A DNA stretch of 38,466 nucleotides, taken from positions 1 through 38,466 of the forward strand of contig CAMEKR010000005.1 in NCBI GenBank assembly GCA_945921515.1, given 5' to 3'. The stretch is from an uncultured Clostridia bacterium (GTDB lineage: Bacteria; Bacillota; Clostridia; Oscillospirales; Ruminococcaceae). Positions 1-8,964 of this stretch are shown piece by piece; within the stretch, counting starts at the first letter, position 1, and each line of letters starts with the position of its first letter. A program made the position numbers and the translations under genes. The notes beneath the pieces are model-generated. The model saw only the letters and a list, made by a program, of their open reading frames with translations, ran no database searches and was not told the origin of the DNA.

Positions 1-210
1 GACCTTGAAAGATTCCCCGATCGTAATGACTTTAAGTCTTTCATCGAAGCTTGCGGCGGAAAGCTTGTTGGCTCGGTATCCTCAAAAACAAACTACCTTA
101 TTACGAACGATCCCGACTCCGGAACCGTAAAGAACCGAAAGGCAAAAGAGCTTGGAGTGAAGGTTATTTCAGAAGATGAATTCTTCAAAATGCTGGAAGA
201 ATCCAAGTGA
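1..210 (+). CDS. C-terminal end of a BRCT-domain protein (partial)
   Basis: Frame 1 is open from the first base to a TGA at 208-210 and encodes about 69 residues; the start lies outside the window. The pattern GGKLVGSVSSKTNYLI, then KAKELGVKVISEDEF, is typical of a BRCT domain, a fold that binds DNA ends, phosphopeptides or partner proteins and often ends NAD-dependent DNA ligases. The segment NDPDSGTVKNRKAKELG resembles BRCT tails of element-borne proteins (small ligases, DnaQ-type exonucleases) as much as chromosomal LigA, so the parent protein cannot be named. The next gene starts 37 bases downstream in the same direction. Confidence 0.75.
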   Translation, partial: DLERFPDRNDFKSFIEACGGKLVGSVSSKTNYLITNDPDSGTVKNRKAKELGVKVISEDEFFKMLEESK

Positions 211-247
211 ATAAAAGTTTGTTAAGATTTTAGATAAGGAGTATCCC

Positions 248-1030
248 ATGCAGGAGTTTCAGCTAACCGATATACAGTCCACCGATATAACCGAGTGGAA
301 CTTTGAGCAGATACGTTCATACTTAACACAGGTGCTTGACAGTGGTAAAGAGACGGTTTACACCGATGAAGCCTCAGCAAAGGCGGACAAGAGCGAGCTT
401 ACCCGTGCAAAGAAACTTCTTGAGGACAAGCGTAAGGAGTACAAGGCAAAGTGCCTTGCTCCTTATGAGATTGTCGAGAAGCAGATAAAGACGCTGACCT
501 CGATGCTTGACGAACGAGCTGCGGAGATAACCGCCTCGGTCAATGCATTCGCCGAACAACGCAAACGAGAAAAAGAGCAGGAACTTTATTCGTATTATAT
601 GAAAAAAGCTGCTGACTTGGGAGCTTTCGCCGAGCCGCTATGGAAGCGCATACTCTCTGCGAAATGGCTCAACGCAAGTGCTTCTCAGAAGAAAACGGAG
701 GAAGCAATATTGCTTGCAATAAGCAATGCAAGCGGCGAGTTGGAGCGGATAAGAGCGTTGAAATCACCTTATGTTGACACGCTAATTGAGAACTACATAG
801 GCGGAGCAACTATCGAGGATTGTTTCAAGAAGAATGAGGAACTAACTGCGGCATATGAAAAAGCCGGTTTCGAGGACATTGGCACAGCGAAAAGCGTTGT
901 CCGCAGCGAGATAGCACAGAACGCCTCATCGGACGCGGGAATCACGCTTACGATAAAGGGCGACAAACTACAGTTGGAACAGGTCTTTGACTTCATGCGG
1001 GCTATCGGTGTGGAGTTTGAGATAAAGTAA
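248..1030 (+). CDS. DUF1351-family phage-type protein
   Basis: A 260-residue protein with RBS AAGGAG before ATG. The N-terminal half is strongly helical and charged, with a heptad-like stretch around residues 45-115 (ELTRAKKLLEDKRKEYKAK). The whole resembles DUF1351 proteins, which occur in Firmicutes prophages and conjugative elements, often near RecT or single-strand-binding genes. The biochemical role of the family is not established; a part in phage-style DNA replication or recombination is inferred from its usual neighbours. No enzymatic motif is visible. Its place just after a BRCT protein supports a mobile origin for the left end of the window. Confidence 0.7.
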   Translation: MQEFQLTDIQSTDITEWNFEQIRSYLTQVLDSGKETVYTDEASAKADKSELTRAKKLLEDKRKEYKAKCLAPYEIVEKQIKTLTSMLDERAAEITASVNAFAEQRKREKEQELYSYYMKKAADLGAFAEPLWKRILSAKWLNASASQKKTEEAILLAISNASGELERIRALKSPYVDTLIENYIGGATIEDCFKKNEELTAAYEKAGFEDIGTAKSVVRSEIAQNASSDAGITLTIKGDKLQLEQVFDFMRAIGVEFEIK

Positions 1031-1050
1031 TTCTTAAGGAAAATAAAATT

Positions 1051-1566
1051 ATGTCATATAGTAGTTATTCAAATGTTGGTTTGTTTTTTCATCCAAAACA
1101 AAACGATCAGAAGCTTATTCGACAGGTAATGGAGTGTTATGAATTGGAAGAAAGCGACTTTTTGTATCGTGATGATTCGCCGGGAACATTAGGACCTCAA
1201 TTTCACGATATCTATGAATCTGAACTGTACTATAATTGCGATTCATTTGACGCTGATTTTTTATTTGATATACTTAATACGCTGTTCGATAATATAGCTG
1301 TTTACGCTGTTATGGATGAATATTGTTACGGTACAGAAGATAGTTATGATCCGGTTAGTCGCAAGCAATATGGCAGTTCTTTCACCTATTTTGATTTTGG
1401 ATCAGATGAGGCTGAAATAGATGATTCTGAAGAAACTATTGATTTTGAATACTGTGATGTTGATTGTTTGAATAGTTTGCTTAGCATAGCTAAAGAACGC
1501 AATTTTCATGAGCTTTGTGATTTAATTACCATAAAAAGAAAGCCTTTTCTTGACAACAATGCATAA
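1051..1566 (+). CDS. Acidic hypothetical protein
   Basis: A 171-residue protein of no family I recognise. It starts 20 bases after the DUF1351 gene with an RBS (AAGGAAA). By hand count it has about 37 Asp/Glu against about 11 Lys/Arg, plus many Tyr and Phe; the acidic run around residues 120-142 (DEAEIDDSEETIDFEYCDVD) is striking. No signal peptide or membrane segment is visible. The gene is more AT-rich than its neighbours. Such composition is seen in immunity proteins and DNA-mimic inhibitors, but there is no sequence evidence for either role here. Confidence 0.6.
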   Translation: MSYSSYSNVGLFFHPKQNDQKLIRQVMECYELEESDFLYRDDSPGTLGPQFHDIYESELYYNCDSFDADFLFDILNTLFDNIAVYAVMDEYCYGTEDSYDPVSRKQYGSSFTYFDFGSDEAEIDDSEETIDFEYCDVDCLNSLLSIAKERNFHELCDLITIKRKPFLDNNA

Positions 1567-1682
1567 TAAAGCCCTTTATAAAGCCAGACGATGAAATTTC
1601 AATAGAAGAATCAGGAAAGATGTTTGATGAACTCAACAAGAGGATTGAGTTGCAGTTAAAAGAAATGCAAGAAGACGAATAA
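1554..1682 (+). pseudogene. Remnant of an unidentified gene (C-terminal tail only)
   Basis: A reading frame is open from about 1554 to the TAA at 1680-1682 and encodes roughly 42 residues ending ELNKRIELQLKEMQEDE. It has no convincing start: the only ATG with room (1620) lacks an RBS and would give a 20-residue peptide. The amphipathic, charged end looks like the tail of a real protein, perhaps the original partner of the upstream genes whose front was replaced when the acidic gene arrived. It could equally be chance open sequence. Confidence 0.3.
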
Positions 1683-1705
1683 TTATTAAGCAGGAGGCAT
1701 ACCCT

Positions 1706-4501
1706 ATGCTCACACCCTCACAACACAAAGCCATAACCACAACCGAGGGCGCAGTGCTGCTTATTGCAGGTCCCGGTACCGGCAAAACATATACTCTTGT
1801 AAAACGCATTGTACATCTTGTTGTTGACAAAGGTATCGGACTCGGTGAGATTGTGGTGGTGACTTTCACACAAAAAGCCGCAAATGAGCTGCTCACGAGA
1901 ATTTCCGATGAGTTTGCTTCACTTGGTCTTGATGTAAACCTTAGTGAAATGTACATAGGAACCTTCCATGCAATTTGCCTTCGGTTACTTAGAGAGAATG
2001 CGGAGCTTTGTCCTGATGGCGTACCGGGCATTTTAGACGCTTTTGAGGCGACCTATATGGTTTGCCGTAACATAGACCTATTTGAAAATCTCGGTGGTTT
2101 TGCAAAGCACTTTCCCGCTACTATGGGCGCTTGGAAACAAGCGGAAGAAATATGCAGATATGTCAGCCGGCTTCGTGAGGAGCTGGCTGATATTCGTGCT
2201 ATGGAGCAATCACCTGACGAGGATATACGCCTGCTTGCGAAGCTCACCAACCGTTACAACGAGCTTTTAGGTAAAAGAAAAGCTATGGATTTTTCCATGA
2301 TACAGACCATGACCTATGACCTGCTGAAAGCAAATCCGCAGGTGCTGGAGCGTATTCAGAACAGCGTGAAATACATAATGGTTGACGAGTATCAGGATAC
2401 CAACTGTATACAGGAAAAACTTATGTTTATGCTTGCCGAAAAGCACGGTAACATCTGCGTTGTGGGCGATGATGATCAGGGAATGTACCGCTTTCGTGGC
2501 GCAACTATCCGCAATATACTGGAGTTTCCGAAAAAATTTCCCGAGGGAAAATGCGAGAAGATTTACCTTGACATAAATTTCCGCTCACAACCCGATATAA
2601 TCCGCTTCTACAGCGATTATATGGAGCATCCGCCGTTTGATTGGGAGAATTATCGCTTTGAAAAACACATTACCGCAGGTCGTTCGGACATAAAAATCGG
2701 CTCTTCGGTGTTCCACTGCAACGGTGAAGAAGAGATATTCCGACTGCTGCAACAAATGAAATCGGATGGCAGGATAACCGACTATAATCAGACGGCATTC
2801 CTGTTCCGTTCGGTTAAGAGCAACGAAGCGTTGGAACTTATGCAGTATCTTGAGGAAAACGGTATTCCGGTATATTCGCCACGCTCAGAGCTTTTCTTTA
2901 TGCGAGATGAAGTGAAACAGCTTATAGGTCTGCTTATCCTGTGCTTTGCAGACTACTTTTCCGACCTCAGAAAGAACAGCTTTATTCACGGTATTTACGA
3001 CATTTTGAGGAATTATTATAAGGAATGTGTCGGTGCGGCTTCGATTTTGGTAAAGGCTGATATGACTCTGCACGATTACATTTGTGAAGAAAGCAAAGCG
3101 ATAAAATCGGCAGACGATAAAACGCTGCTTGATGTGTTCTACAAAATTATATCCTTTGAGCCGTTCAGAACACTTCTTTCTGCTGATTTGAACGATACTG
3201 CGGTAAATGTCCGTGCTGCAAGAAATATTGCTGAAGTCAGTCGAATTATCTCCCGTTTCAGCCGCTTGCATGATATGTACAGGATAACCGAAGCACTACC
3301 CGAACAATTCTTCAATGTATATATGAAATTTCTTTTCATTGATGGTATCGGCGAATACGAGGATAACGCCGAATATGCGCCGCACGGCTGTGTTTCTTTT
3401 ATGACTATACATCAGTCAAAGGGACTGGAATTTCCAATTGTGATTGTCGGTTCGCTTGGAAATTCGCCACGGGCGCAGACCGATCCTCTTATGCTTTCTG
3501 CAGAACTAAAATATTTCAGCAGAGGGCAGTTTGAACCGTACGAGTGCATAAAGCTGTTTGATTTCAGGCGGTTGTATTATACTGCATTTTCCCGTGCAAA
3601 GGATATGCTTATTCTGAATTCAAAAGGAGATTGTCATTACTTTGAAAGAGAGATTGACATACTTCCGGATGCTCGAGATATTCCGTGTAACATTTCTGTA
3701 TCTGCTGTAAAAAAGAATAACTTCAAGCGTGTGTATTCATTTACCTCACACATATCCATTTATGACAGCTGCCCACAGCAATACAAGTATTATAAGGAGC
3801 TTGGCATGGCACAGCATAAAATGCTCCACACATCCATAGGCTCTATTGTCCACGAAACGCTGGAAAGCATGAATAAATATATCATCGGTGGCGGTAATGA
3901 TGTTGATGAGCAGCTTCTGCGGGAATGGTTCAGTATCTGTTGCGGAGAAATTGAAGCCTCAACAGGTTATTCGCTTGATGTGGAGCAAAAAGAAAACGCC
4001 CTGAGTCATGTTCTGTGCTATTACAGGAACAGGGGTGAGGACATTCTTAGCGTTTGGAAAAGCGAAGAGGAAATCAACCTCATCCTACCCGAGTTCATTT
4101 TGCAGGGAATAATCGACCTTATCGAGTACGATAAAGATACGGATACCCTTGAAATAATCGACTTCAAGACCGGACCGAAGCCCGATGTAGAGCACTATCC
4201 CGAAAGTATCGACCATTACCGTAGGCAGCTTGAAATATACGCATATCTCGCCGAAAAGCGTTTTCACAAACCTGTTTCCCGAATGAAGTTGTATTATACA
4301 AGTGTTTTTGAGGGTAATCCCTGGATAGTGTTTGAATATAACAAAGACAATATTGATGGCGCAATTGCAGAACTTACCAAAACGATAAAGAATATTGAAA
4401 GCAGGAACTTTACTGAAAGCTGCCGGAACACATACAGCTGTCACTACTGTGATATGAAGTATTTCTGCAACAAAAAAGAAATCCCGGAGGAATTTAAATG
4501 A
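1706..4501 (+). CDS. UvrD/PcrA-like helicase fused to a Fe-S PD-(D/E)XK nuclease
   Basis: A 931-residue superfamily 1A helicase that should move along single-stranded DNA using ATP. Visible motifs: Walker A AGPGTGKT (about 21-28), Ia VTFTQKAANEL, II VDEYQDT (about 226), III VGDDDQGMYRFRGA (about 252), NFRS, V TIHQSKGLEF (about 565) and VI YYTAFSRAKD (about 623). The last 240 residues form a Cas4/AddB-type nuclease: YDSCPQQYKYYK (about 686), GSIVHETLE, GIIDLIEYD, IIDFKTG (about 818) and QLEIYAYL. A final C-x5-C-x2-C-x5-C set (about 906-921), with the Cys near 688, matches the 4Fe-4S staple of AddB and Cas4. It resembles a one-chain helicase-nuclease rather than housekeeping PcrA. RBS AGGAGG precedes ATG; the stop overlaps the next start by 4 bases (ATGA), so the two are translationally coupled. 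Confidence 0.9.
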   Translation: MLTPSQHKAITTTEGAVLLIAGPGTGKTYTLVKRIVHLVVDKGIGLGEIVVVTFTQKAANELLTRISDEFASLGLDVNLSEMYIGTFHAICLRLLRENAELCPDGVPGILDAFEATYMVCRNIDLFENLGGFAKHFPATMGAWKQAEEICRYVSRLREELADIRAMEQSPDEDIRLLAKLTNRYNELLGKRKAMDFSMIQTMTYDLLKANPQVLERIQNSVKYIMVDEYQDTNCIQEKLMFMLAEKHGNICVVGDDDQGMYRFRGATIRNILEFPKKFPEGKCEKIYLDINFRSQPDIIRFYSDYMEHPPFDWENYRFEKHITAGRSDIKIGSSVFHCNGEEEIFRLLQQMKSDGRITDYNQTAFLFRSVKSNEALELMQYLEENGIPVYSPRSELFFMRDEVKQLIGLLILCFADYFSDLRKNSFIHGIYDILRNYYKECVGAASILVKADMTLHDYICEESKAIKSADDKTLLDVFYKIISFEPFRTLLSADLNDTAVNVRAARNIAEVSRIISRFSRLHDMYRITEALPEQFFNVYMKFLFIDGIGEYEDNAEYAPHGCVSFMTIHQSKGLEFPIVIVGSLGNSPRAQTDPLMLSAELKYFSRGQFEPYECIKLFDFRRLYYTAFSRAKDMLILNSKGDCHYFEREIDILPDARDIPCNISVSAVKKNNFKRVYSFTSHISIYDSCPQQYKYYKELGMAQHKMLHTSIGSIVHETLESMNKYIIGGGNDVDEQLLREWFSICCGEIEASTGYSLDVEQKENALSHVLCYYRNRGEDILSVWKSEEEINLILPEFILQGIIDLIEYDKDTDTLEIIDFKTGPKPDVEHYPESIDHYRRQLEIYAYLAEKRFHKPVSRMKLYYTSVFEGNPWIVFEYNKDNIDGAIAELTKTIKNIESRNFTESCRNTYSCHYCDMKYFCNKKEIPEEFK

Positions 4502-5823
4502 GAAACTGCCTGAACTGTGGAAAAGAATGCGACTTTCTGCTGTGTGATAAATGCAAAGAAGTTGTTGATGTGGAGAATCTTTGTCTGGAGATAAGTCGTT
4601 ATGATACACAAACAGGAGAAAACAAGCTGTGGAATAGTTTTGCCGCCAAGCTACAGAACAAGCGCAATTTTAAGAATGTGTCCTTTGCGTTGGCGGCTGA
4701 TATTCCATCGCCGAGAAGAGAATATGTTCGTCTGAAATGCCTGCTTGGCGGAATATATCTTGGCAAAAGAAGTCACAGCTGGTTGTTTGAGAATGCACCG
4801 AAAATGCTGGGAAGCGACGCACTTTCGCAAGACGAAAAGGAAACTGTGCGCGCAGTTATGCTGTATGCTTATTCGGCTGCTCACGAATACGAAAAAGCCG
4901 AAAATATTGCAAACGAAATAGGCATACCGAAGCAGGACTTTACCGCTGTTCATTTAGCGGAATATCTTATAAAAACCCGTCGATATGTAAAGGCGGAGGA
5001 TATCATCGGAAAAGCTATTACCGAAGGCGTTTCCGATGAAATAACCGATGAGTTGAAAAAGTTGATTGAAAGAATCGCTTACTACAGTAACGGCCAAGAC
5101 TACCTTCCTGCAAGCAGAGAGGACAAGAAAAAGTATATTGAGTTTATAAACACTCTGGGCTTTGCCGTTCAAATGCCTGTATACAAAAAAGACAGTGTGC
5201 CGGAAAAGCTGACGAGAGCGGAGTATCCCGAGTTTACGATCGAAAGAAACGCAGGCTTTAACAGCTTTGTTGCTTATGATGTCGAAACAACCGGCTTGAG
5301 TCATTTCATAGATGAAATAATCGAAATAGGTGCAGTAAGGGTTGTGAACGGAGAAATAACCGAAAGGTTCAGCACATTTGTACAGACATATAAAAAAGGT
5401 ATTTCCGAGCAAACGACCGAGCTTACCGGAATAACAAAGGATATGATCAAGTCTGCACCGATGATGTGGGATGCTTTCAACTATTTCGCGGATTTTATCG
5501 GTGAGGATATCGTTATCGGCTATAACAACACTGCGTTTGATAATAAGTTTCTGATGCGAGCCGGAAGATATGCAAGGCGTACGCTCCAAAACAGGTTTTT
5601 TGATGTGAAAACCTATGCGAAAGAAAACGCCGGTAAACTTCAATGTGCGGGGTTTAGTCTTAGTGGGCTTTCCGAGTATCTTGATATAGAAAATCCTTCG
5701 GCACACAGGGCACTTGCCGATGCGGAAACTACCGCAAAGGTATATCTTGCTTTACTGGATCGCTTTGGCACAGAAAAAACACATACCGGATTTGATGAAC
5801 AGCTTGAAGAGGAGTGGGTATAA
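4498..5823 (+). CDS. DEDDh 3'-5' exonuclease with N-terminal zinc ribbon
   Basis: A 441-residue protein. A CxxC...CxxC knuckle at the extreme N-terminus (Cys4/7 and 16/19) should bind zinc. A helical middle (about 100-200, with repeated AExIxxE-like segments) may form a TPR-like scaffold. The C-terminal 190 residues are a DnaQ/epsilon-type exonuclease: ExoI DVETTG (about 261-266), ExoII NNTAFDNKFLM (about 342) and ExoIII HRALADAET (about 402), giving the DEDDh set for metal-dependent 3'-5' cleavage. It starts inside the stop of the helicase gene and its TAA overlaps the ATG of the WYL regulator, so the three form one operon. A joint role with the helicase-nuclease in processing DNA ends is inferred. 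It is not the replicative proofreading subunit, given the zinc ribbon and context. Confidence 0.85.
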   Translation: MRNCLNCGKECDFLLCDKCKEVVDVENLCLEISRYDTQTGENKLWNSFAAKLQNKRNFKNVSFALAADIPSPRREYVRLKCLLGGIYLGKRSHSWLFENAPKMLGSDALSQDEKETVRAVMLYAYSAAHEYEKAENIANEIGIPKQDFTAVHLAEYLIKTRRYVKAEDIIGKAITEGVSDEITDELKKLIERIAYYSNGQDYLPASREDKKKYIEFINTLGFAVQMPVYKKDSVPEKLTRAEYPEFTIERNAGFNSFVAYDVETTGLSHFIDEIIEIGAVRVVNGEITERFSTFVQTYKKGISEQTTELTGITKDMIKSAPMMWDAFNYFADFIGEDIVIGYNNTAFDNKFLMRAGRYARRTLQNRFFDVKTYAKENAGKLQCAGFSLSGLSEYLDIENPSAHRALADAETTAKVYLALLDRFGTEKTHTGFDEQLEEEWV

Positions 5824-6776
5824 TGGATAAGAAAACAGAACGCATTATTGATATACATAATCGTCTTCGGGATGGTAAGGTAATATCAAAGACGGAGGAA
5901 GCACTGAGCCACAATGTAAATGAACGCACTATCCAGCGCGATCTTGACGATATACGGTCATATTATTGCGATAAGTCCGAGCTTGGCGTAGAATTGGTTT
6001 ATGACAGAAGAAAAAAAGGCTATTTGCTTACCGAAAAAAAGAGAATCTCTCTGACAAACAGCGAGATTTTTTCCGTCTGCAAGATATTGTTGGAAAGTCG
6101 GTCAATGGTTAAGGACGAAATGTTCCCTATAATTGACAAACTGCTTGAGAATTGTGTTCCGCACGAGGAGGGTAAAAAGGTTGCTTCGCTTATTGCAAAC
6201 GAAAAATTTCACTATCTTGAGCCGCACCATGGTAAGAAATATGTGAATATGATGTGGGACATAAGCAGAGCAGTTTACGAGCACAGGCTTATGCGGATAC
6301 GCTACCGGAAGCTTAAAGAGCCGGACAAAGTAATGCGCCTTATTCAGCCTGTCGGAATAATGTTTTCTGAGTATTATTTTTACCTGACAGCTTATATATG
6401 TGAAAGTGAAGAAATGCCTGATGTCCCCAAAAGACCGTTTCCTACAATATATCGTATTGACCGTATTGCCGAGTATCAGACTCTGGACGAGCATTTTAAT
6501 ATTCCTTATGCCGAGCGATTTGAGGAGGGCGAGTTCAGAAAGCGTATACAATTTATGTTCGGCGGAGATTTGCGGAGGATAAAATTCCTGTACAAGGGAC
6601 TGAGTATCGAGGCGGTGCTTGACAGGTTCCCGACAGCACAGGTACTGAAGCACGATGAAAACGGCTGGCTGATTACAGCTGAGGTATACGGCGACGGCGT
6701 GGATATCTGGCTCAGAGGTCAGGGAGATATTATCGATGTTGTTGATGATGGGAAAATGCATAATAATGGAAAATAA
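5823..6776 (+). CDS. WYL-domain transcriptional regulator
   Basis: A 317-residue protein. I chose ATG at 5823 (TAATG overlap with the previous stop, GAGGAG 8 bases upstream) over the GTG at 5814 used by the ORF track. Residues 1-70 form an HTH_11/DeoR-like winged helix (ERTIQRDLDDIRSYY as the recognition region, then a wing ending KKGYLL). The centre is a WYL domain with FYLTAY in place of W-Y-L and a typical YRIDRI; the end looks like a WCX extension. WYL proteins bind ligands, often nucleic acids, and several are repressors of phage-defence operons (BrxR, CapW). Position as third gene of the helicase-exonuclease operon suggests local autoregulation; no operator could be identified by eye. 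Confidence 0.85.
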   Translation: MDKKTERIIDIHNRLRDGKVISKTEEALSHNVNERTIQRDLDDIRSYYCDKSELGVELVYDRRKKGYLLTEKKRISLTNSEIFSVCKILLESRSMVKDEMFPIIDKLLENCVPHEEGKKVASLIANEKFHYLEPHHGKKYVNMMWDISRAVYEHRLMRIRYRKLKEPDKVMRLIQPVGIMFSEYYFYLTAYICESEEMPDVPKRPFPTIYRIDRIAEYQTLDEHFNIPYAERFEEGEFRKRIQFMFGGDLRRIKFLYKGLSIEAVLDRFPTAQVLKHDENGWLITAEVYGDGVDIWLRGQGDIIDVVDDGKMHNNGK

Positions 6777-6808
6777 CGACTAAGGTTAAAATAGAAAGAG
6801 GTTGACTT

Positions 6809-8938
6809 ATGAGTAATTTAGATATAGAGTCATTATTAAAATCCACATTAGAAAATTTTTCAAATACAAGGCATAATTTAGACGCTTCATCAAAGAAATA
6901 TTTGTTGGAAAAAGATGATACAAAATTTGATCCTAAAGCAGACTCGATTCTGAATTGGACGTTTACCAAGGGAAGAAGAATAAAATGCGATGATTGGTCT
7001 GTAGAGATACCTGACGGTTTTATTGCAAGAAATCCAACGGAAAGCTGGAGGGGATTTGAACTTGTACCGAAAGGGTGTAAGAAAAACAGTATTTCTGATG
7101 AAGTGACTATTTATCCAAGTGCAAGAAACGATAAATATAGCGAATCGAATAGTGAATTTTTAAGAAATACATATCTTCCGGAATCCAGAAAAAGCTTGGC
7201 TGATTTGAGGTGTAACATACCATTTGTTGCTTCGAATTCATATGATTGCTTTTCTGCTGCATGGGATGATATTTATGGCGTTGTTATTGTTAATAAAATA
7301 TCTACAAGTTACTACACTCATATTATTTCAATATTTAACGATAAATGCAGTGTGAATTTTTGTATTGATGCAGGTAACATCACCAAAGCCAAACAAGAAA
7401 TATTATATGATTCAATTACCCGATTTATGAAGACATTTAAATTTGATAAGCCTAATTCTTTGGTTAAGAAAAATATTCTGTTTGATAAGCTGTCATGTTA
7501 TAATTCTATAAAAAATGGGAATATGAACCAACTGGAAGAGGCCGTACAAGAGGGAAACAGAGAAATGGTCTTTTCGTATGAAATCGGATTTAAAGCATTA
7601 GAAATATTAAGCAGTAAAGTAACATATAATGATAAATTTAATAAAAAAATAAAAGATTTGTTAATCAGAACTCATAGTATAGCGCAGTTCTACTATTTGA
7701 AGGCTCATGAACTTGTTAAAAAATTGCAAGCTGATGGTGTGTCCGAGAAAATAATGAAAAATGTGTATAAGGTGCTGTCGGATCTTGCTGTGCCACCGGA
7801 AAAACTGAAAGTCGATGGCAACACTACTATTACTGTAAAGCTCCCCGAAATAATCAATTCGTCAAATAAAGCTTGGAAAAATGGGTATAGCATAAACATT
7901 TCATCTGAATCAGCAACTACAAAAAATTCGACCAAATCTAAAACTACGACAGTATCATCTAAAGCAGACAATGAAAAACCTTCAATCGGCAAAGTCTTTC
8001 CCGAGTACTTAAAAGATAGAGAAGAGCAAAAGAAATATTTACTTAATAATTTGAAAAAAGAAGTTTCTCCGCTTAGCGTTAAAGAAATCAGAGAGAAATT
8101 CCCTTATTGTAAAAATGCGGAATATATGAGTTCGGCAAAAATCACAAGTTTATTGATTGAACTGACCAATAATGGCAAAGTTAATAGAGAAAAGTACGGT
8201 GATGTATATCGATATAGTATTAATAATAAGAAAAATAAAGATCGTGAATTAGCTCCGCCGAAAAAAGCGACGCCTAAGTTGGATAGCCAAAATGTTTCAT
8301 CACCTACCGGTTCGTCAGAAGACGAAAAATCAAAAGTACAAAACAAGACTGCGGAAATAACTATAAAGAAACGTGAAAAAACACCGGAGGAAAAAGCTAA
8401 AATAATACAACTGACAGAAAGAATTGAAATGCTGAAAATTGATATCGCGAGAATTGAGATGAAAATCCAGCATGATATTTTATCTTATGCGAAAAAGAAA
8501 GAAGTAAAGAAAAAGCAGTTAAAAGAAAAACTGTTAAATGATATCGCAACTGAACTTGATACAAGTATACGCAATGCCGAGATGGAAATGAGAAAAATAT
8601 TAGCTCAAATTCAAGCCAATGAAGCTGCAAAGAGAAGTCTCGGACAACAGTTGTACGAACATTCTGCCTCTAAAAGTAAAACAAAGAAAGCTATTAAAGA
8701 AAGAAATGCAGAAACCGACAGCCTTAACAAACGGTATTGTGTAATAAAGAACGAGGTTGACGAACTTACAGAGGAGAAAAGAATTAAAATCGCCATTCTT
8801 CAGTCCGAGATAAATCGTATAAATATTGCTATAACTAATATAGACAGTGAATCCGCTGATATAAAATCACAGCTTAAAAATATGCAAAAAATGCTTAGTG
8901 ACGCAGAGCAGCAGCTTAACAAATTGCAAATTGAATAA
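6809..8938 (+). CDS. Large hypothetical protein: winged-helix-like segment plus C-terminal coiled coil
   Basis: A 709-residue AT-rich gene, 32 bases after the WYL gene, with RBS AGAGG. I recognise no family for the N-terminal 230 residues, although KCDDWSVEIPDGF followed by alternating strands resembles small beta-rich lipocalin or DcrB-like folds. Residues about 235-330 are helical; about 365-395 are a Ser/Thr/Lys-rich linker. Residues about 408-475 look like a winged helix (SVKEIREKFPY, SSAKITSLLIEL, then GKVNREKYGDVYRYS). From about 515 to the end the sequence is a long, charged, heptad-like coiled coil (about 190 residues). No signal peptide or membrane segment is evident. The winged-helix segment is closely related to that of the next gene, so the two proteins probably pair or arose by duplication. 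Confidence 0.7.
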   Translation: MSNLDIESLLKSTLENFSNTRHNLDASSKKYLLEKDDTKFDPKADSILNWTFTKGRRIKCDDWSVEIPDGFIARNPTESWRGFELVPKGCKKNSISDEVTIYPSARNDKYSESNSEFLRNTYLPESRKSLADLRCNIPFVASNSYDCFSAAWDDIYGVVIVNKISTSYYTHIISIFNDKCSVNFCIDAGNITKAKQEILYDSITRFMKTFKFDKPNSLVKKNILFDKLSCYNSIKNGNMNQLEEAVQEGNREMVFSYEIGFKALEILSSKVTYNDKFNKKIKDLLIRTHSIAQFYYLKAHELVKKLQADGVSEKIMKNVYKVLSDLAVPPEKLKVDGNTTITVKLPEIINSSNKAWKNGYSINISSESATTKNSTKSKTTTVSSKADNEKPSIGKVFPEYLKDREEQKKYLLNNLKKEVSPLSVKEIREKFPYCKNAEYMSSAKITSLLIELTNNGKVNREKYGDVYRYSINNKKNKDRELAPPKKATPKLDSQNVSSPTGSSEDEKSKVQNKTAEITIKKREKTPEEKAKIIQLTERIEMLKIDIARIEMKIQHDILSYAKKKEVKKKQLKEKLLNDIATELDTSIRNAEMEMRKILAQIQANEAAKRSLGQQLYEHSASKSKTKKAIKERNAETDSLNKRYCVIKNEVDELTEEKRIKIAILQSEINRINIAITNIDSESADIKSQLKNMQKMLSDAEQQLNKLQIE

Positions 8939-8964
8939 CGACGTTCCGACAAGGAGGTAACAAT

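Noticed and set aside
4954-5706. 250-aa minus-strand ORF
   Set aside because: Fully antisense to the exonuclease gene, whose catalytic motifs are clear.
6102-6761. 219-aa minus-strand ORF
   Set aside because: Antisense to the WYL regulator; no RBS or domain.
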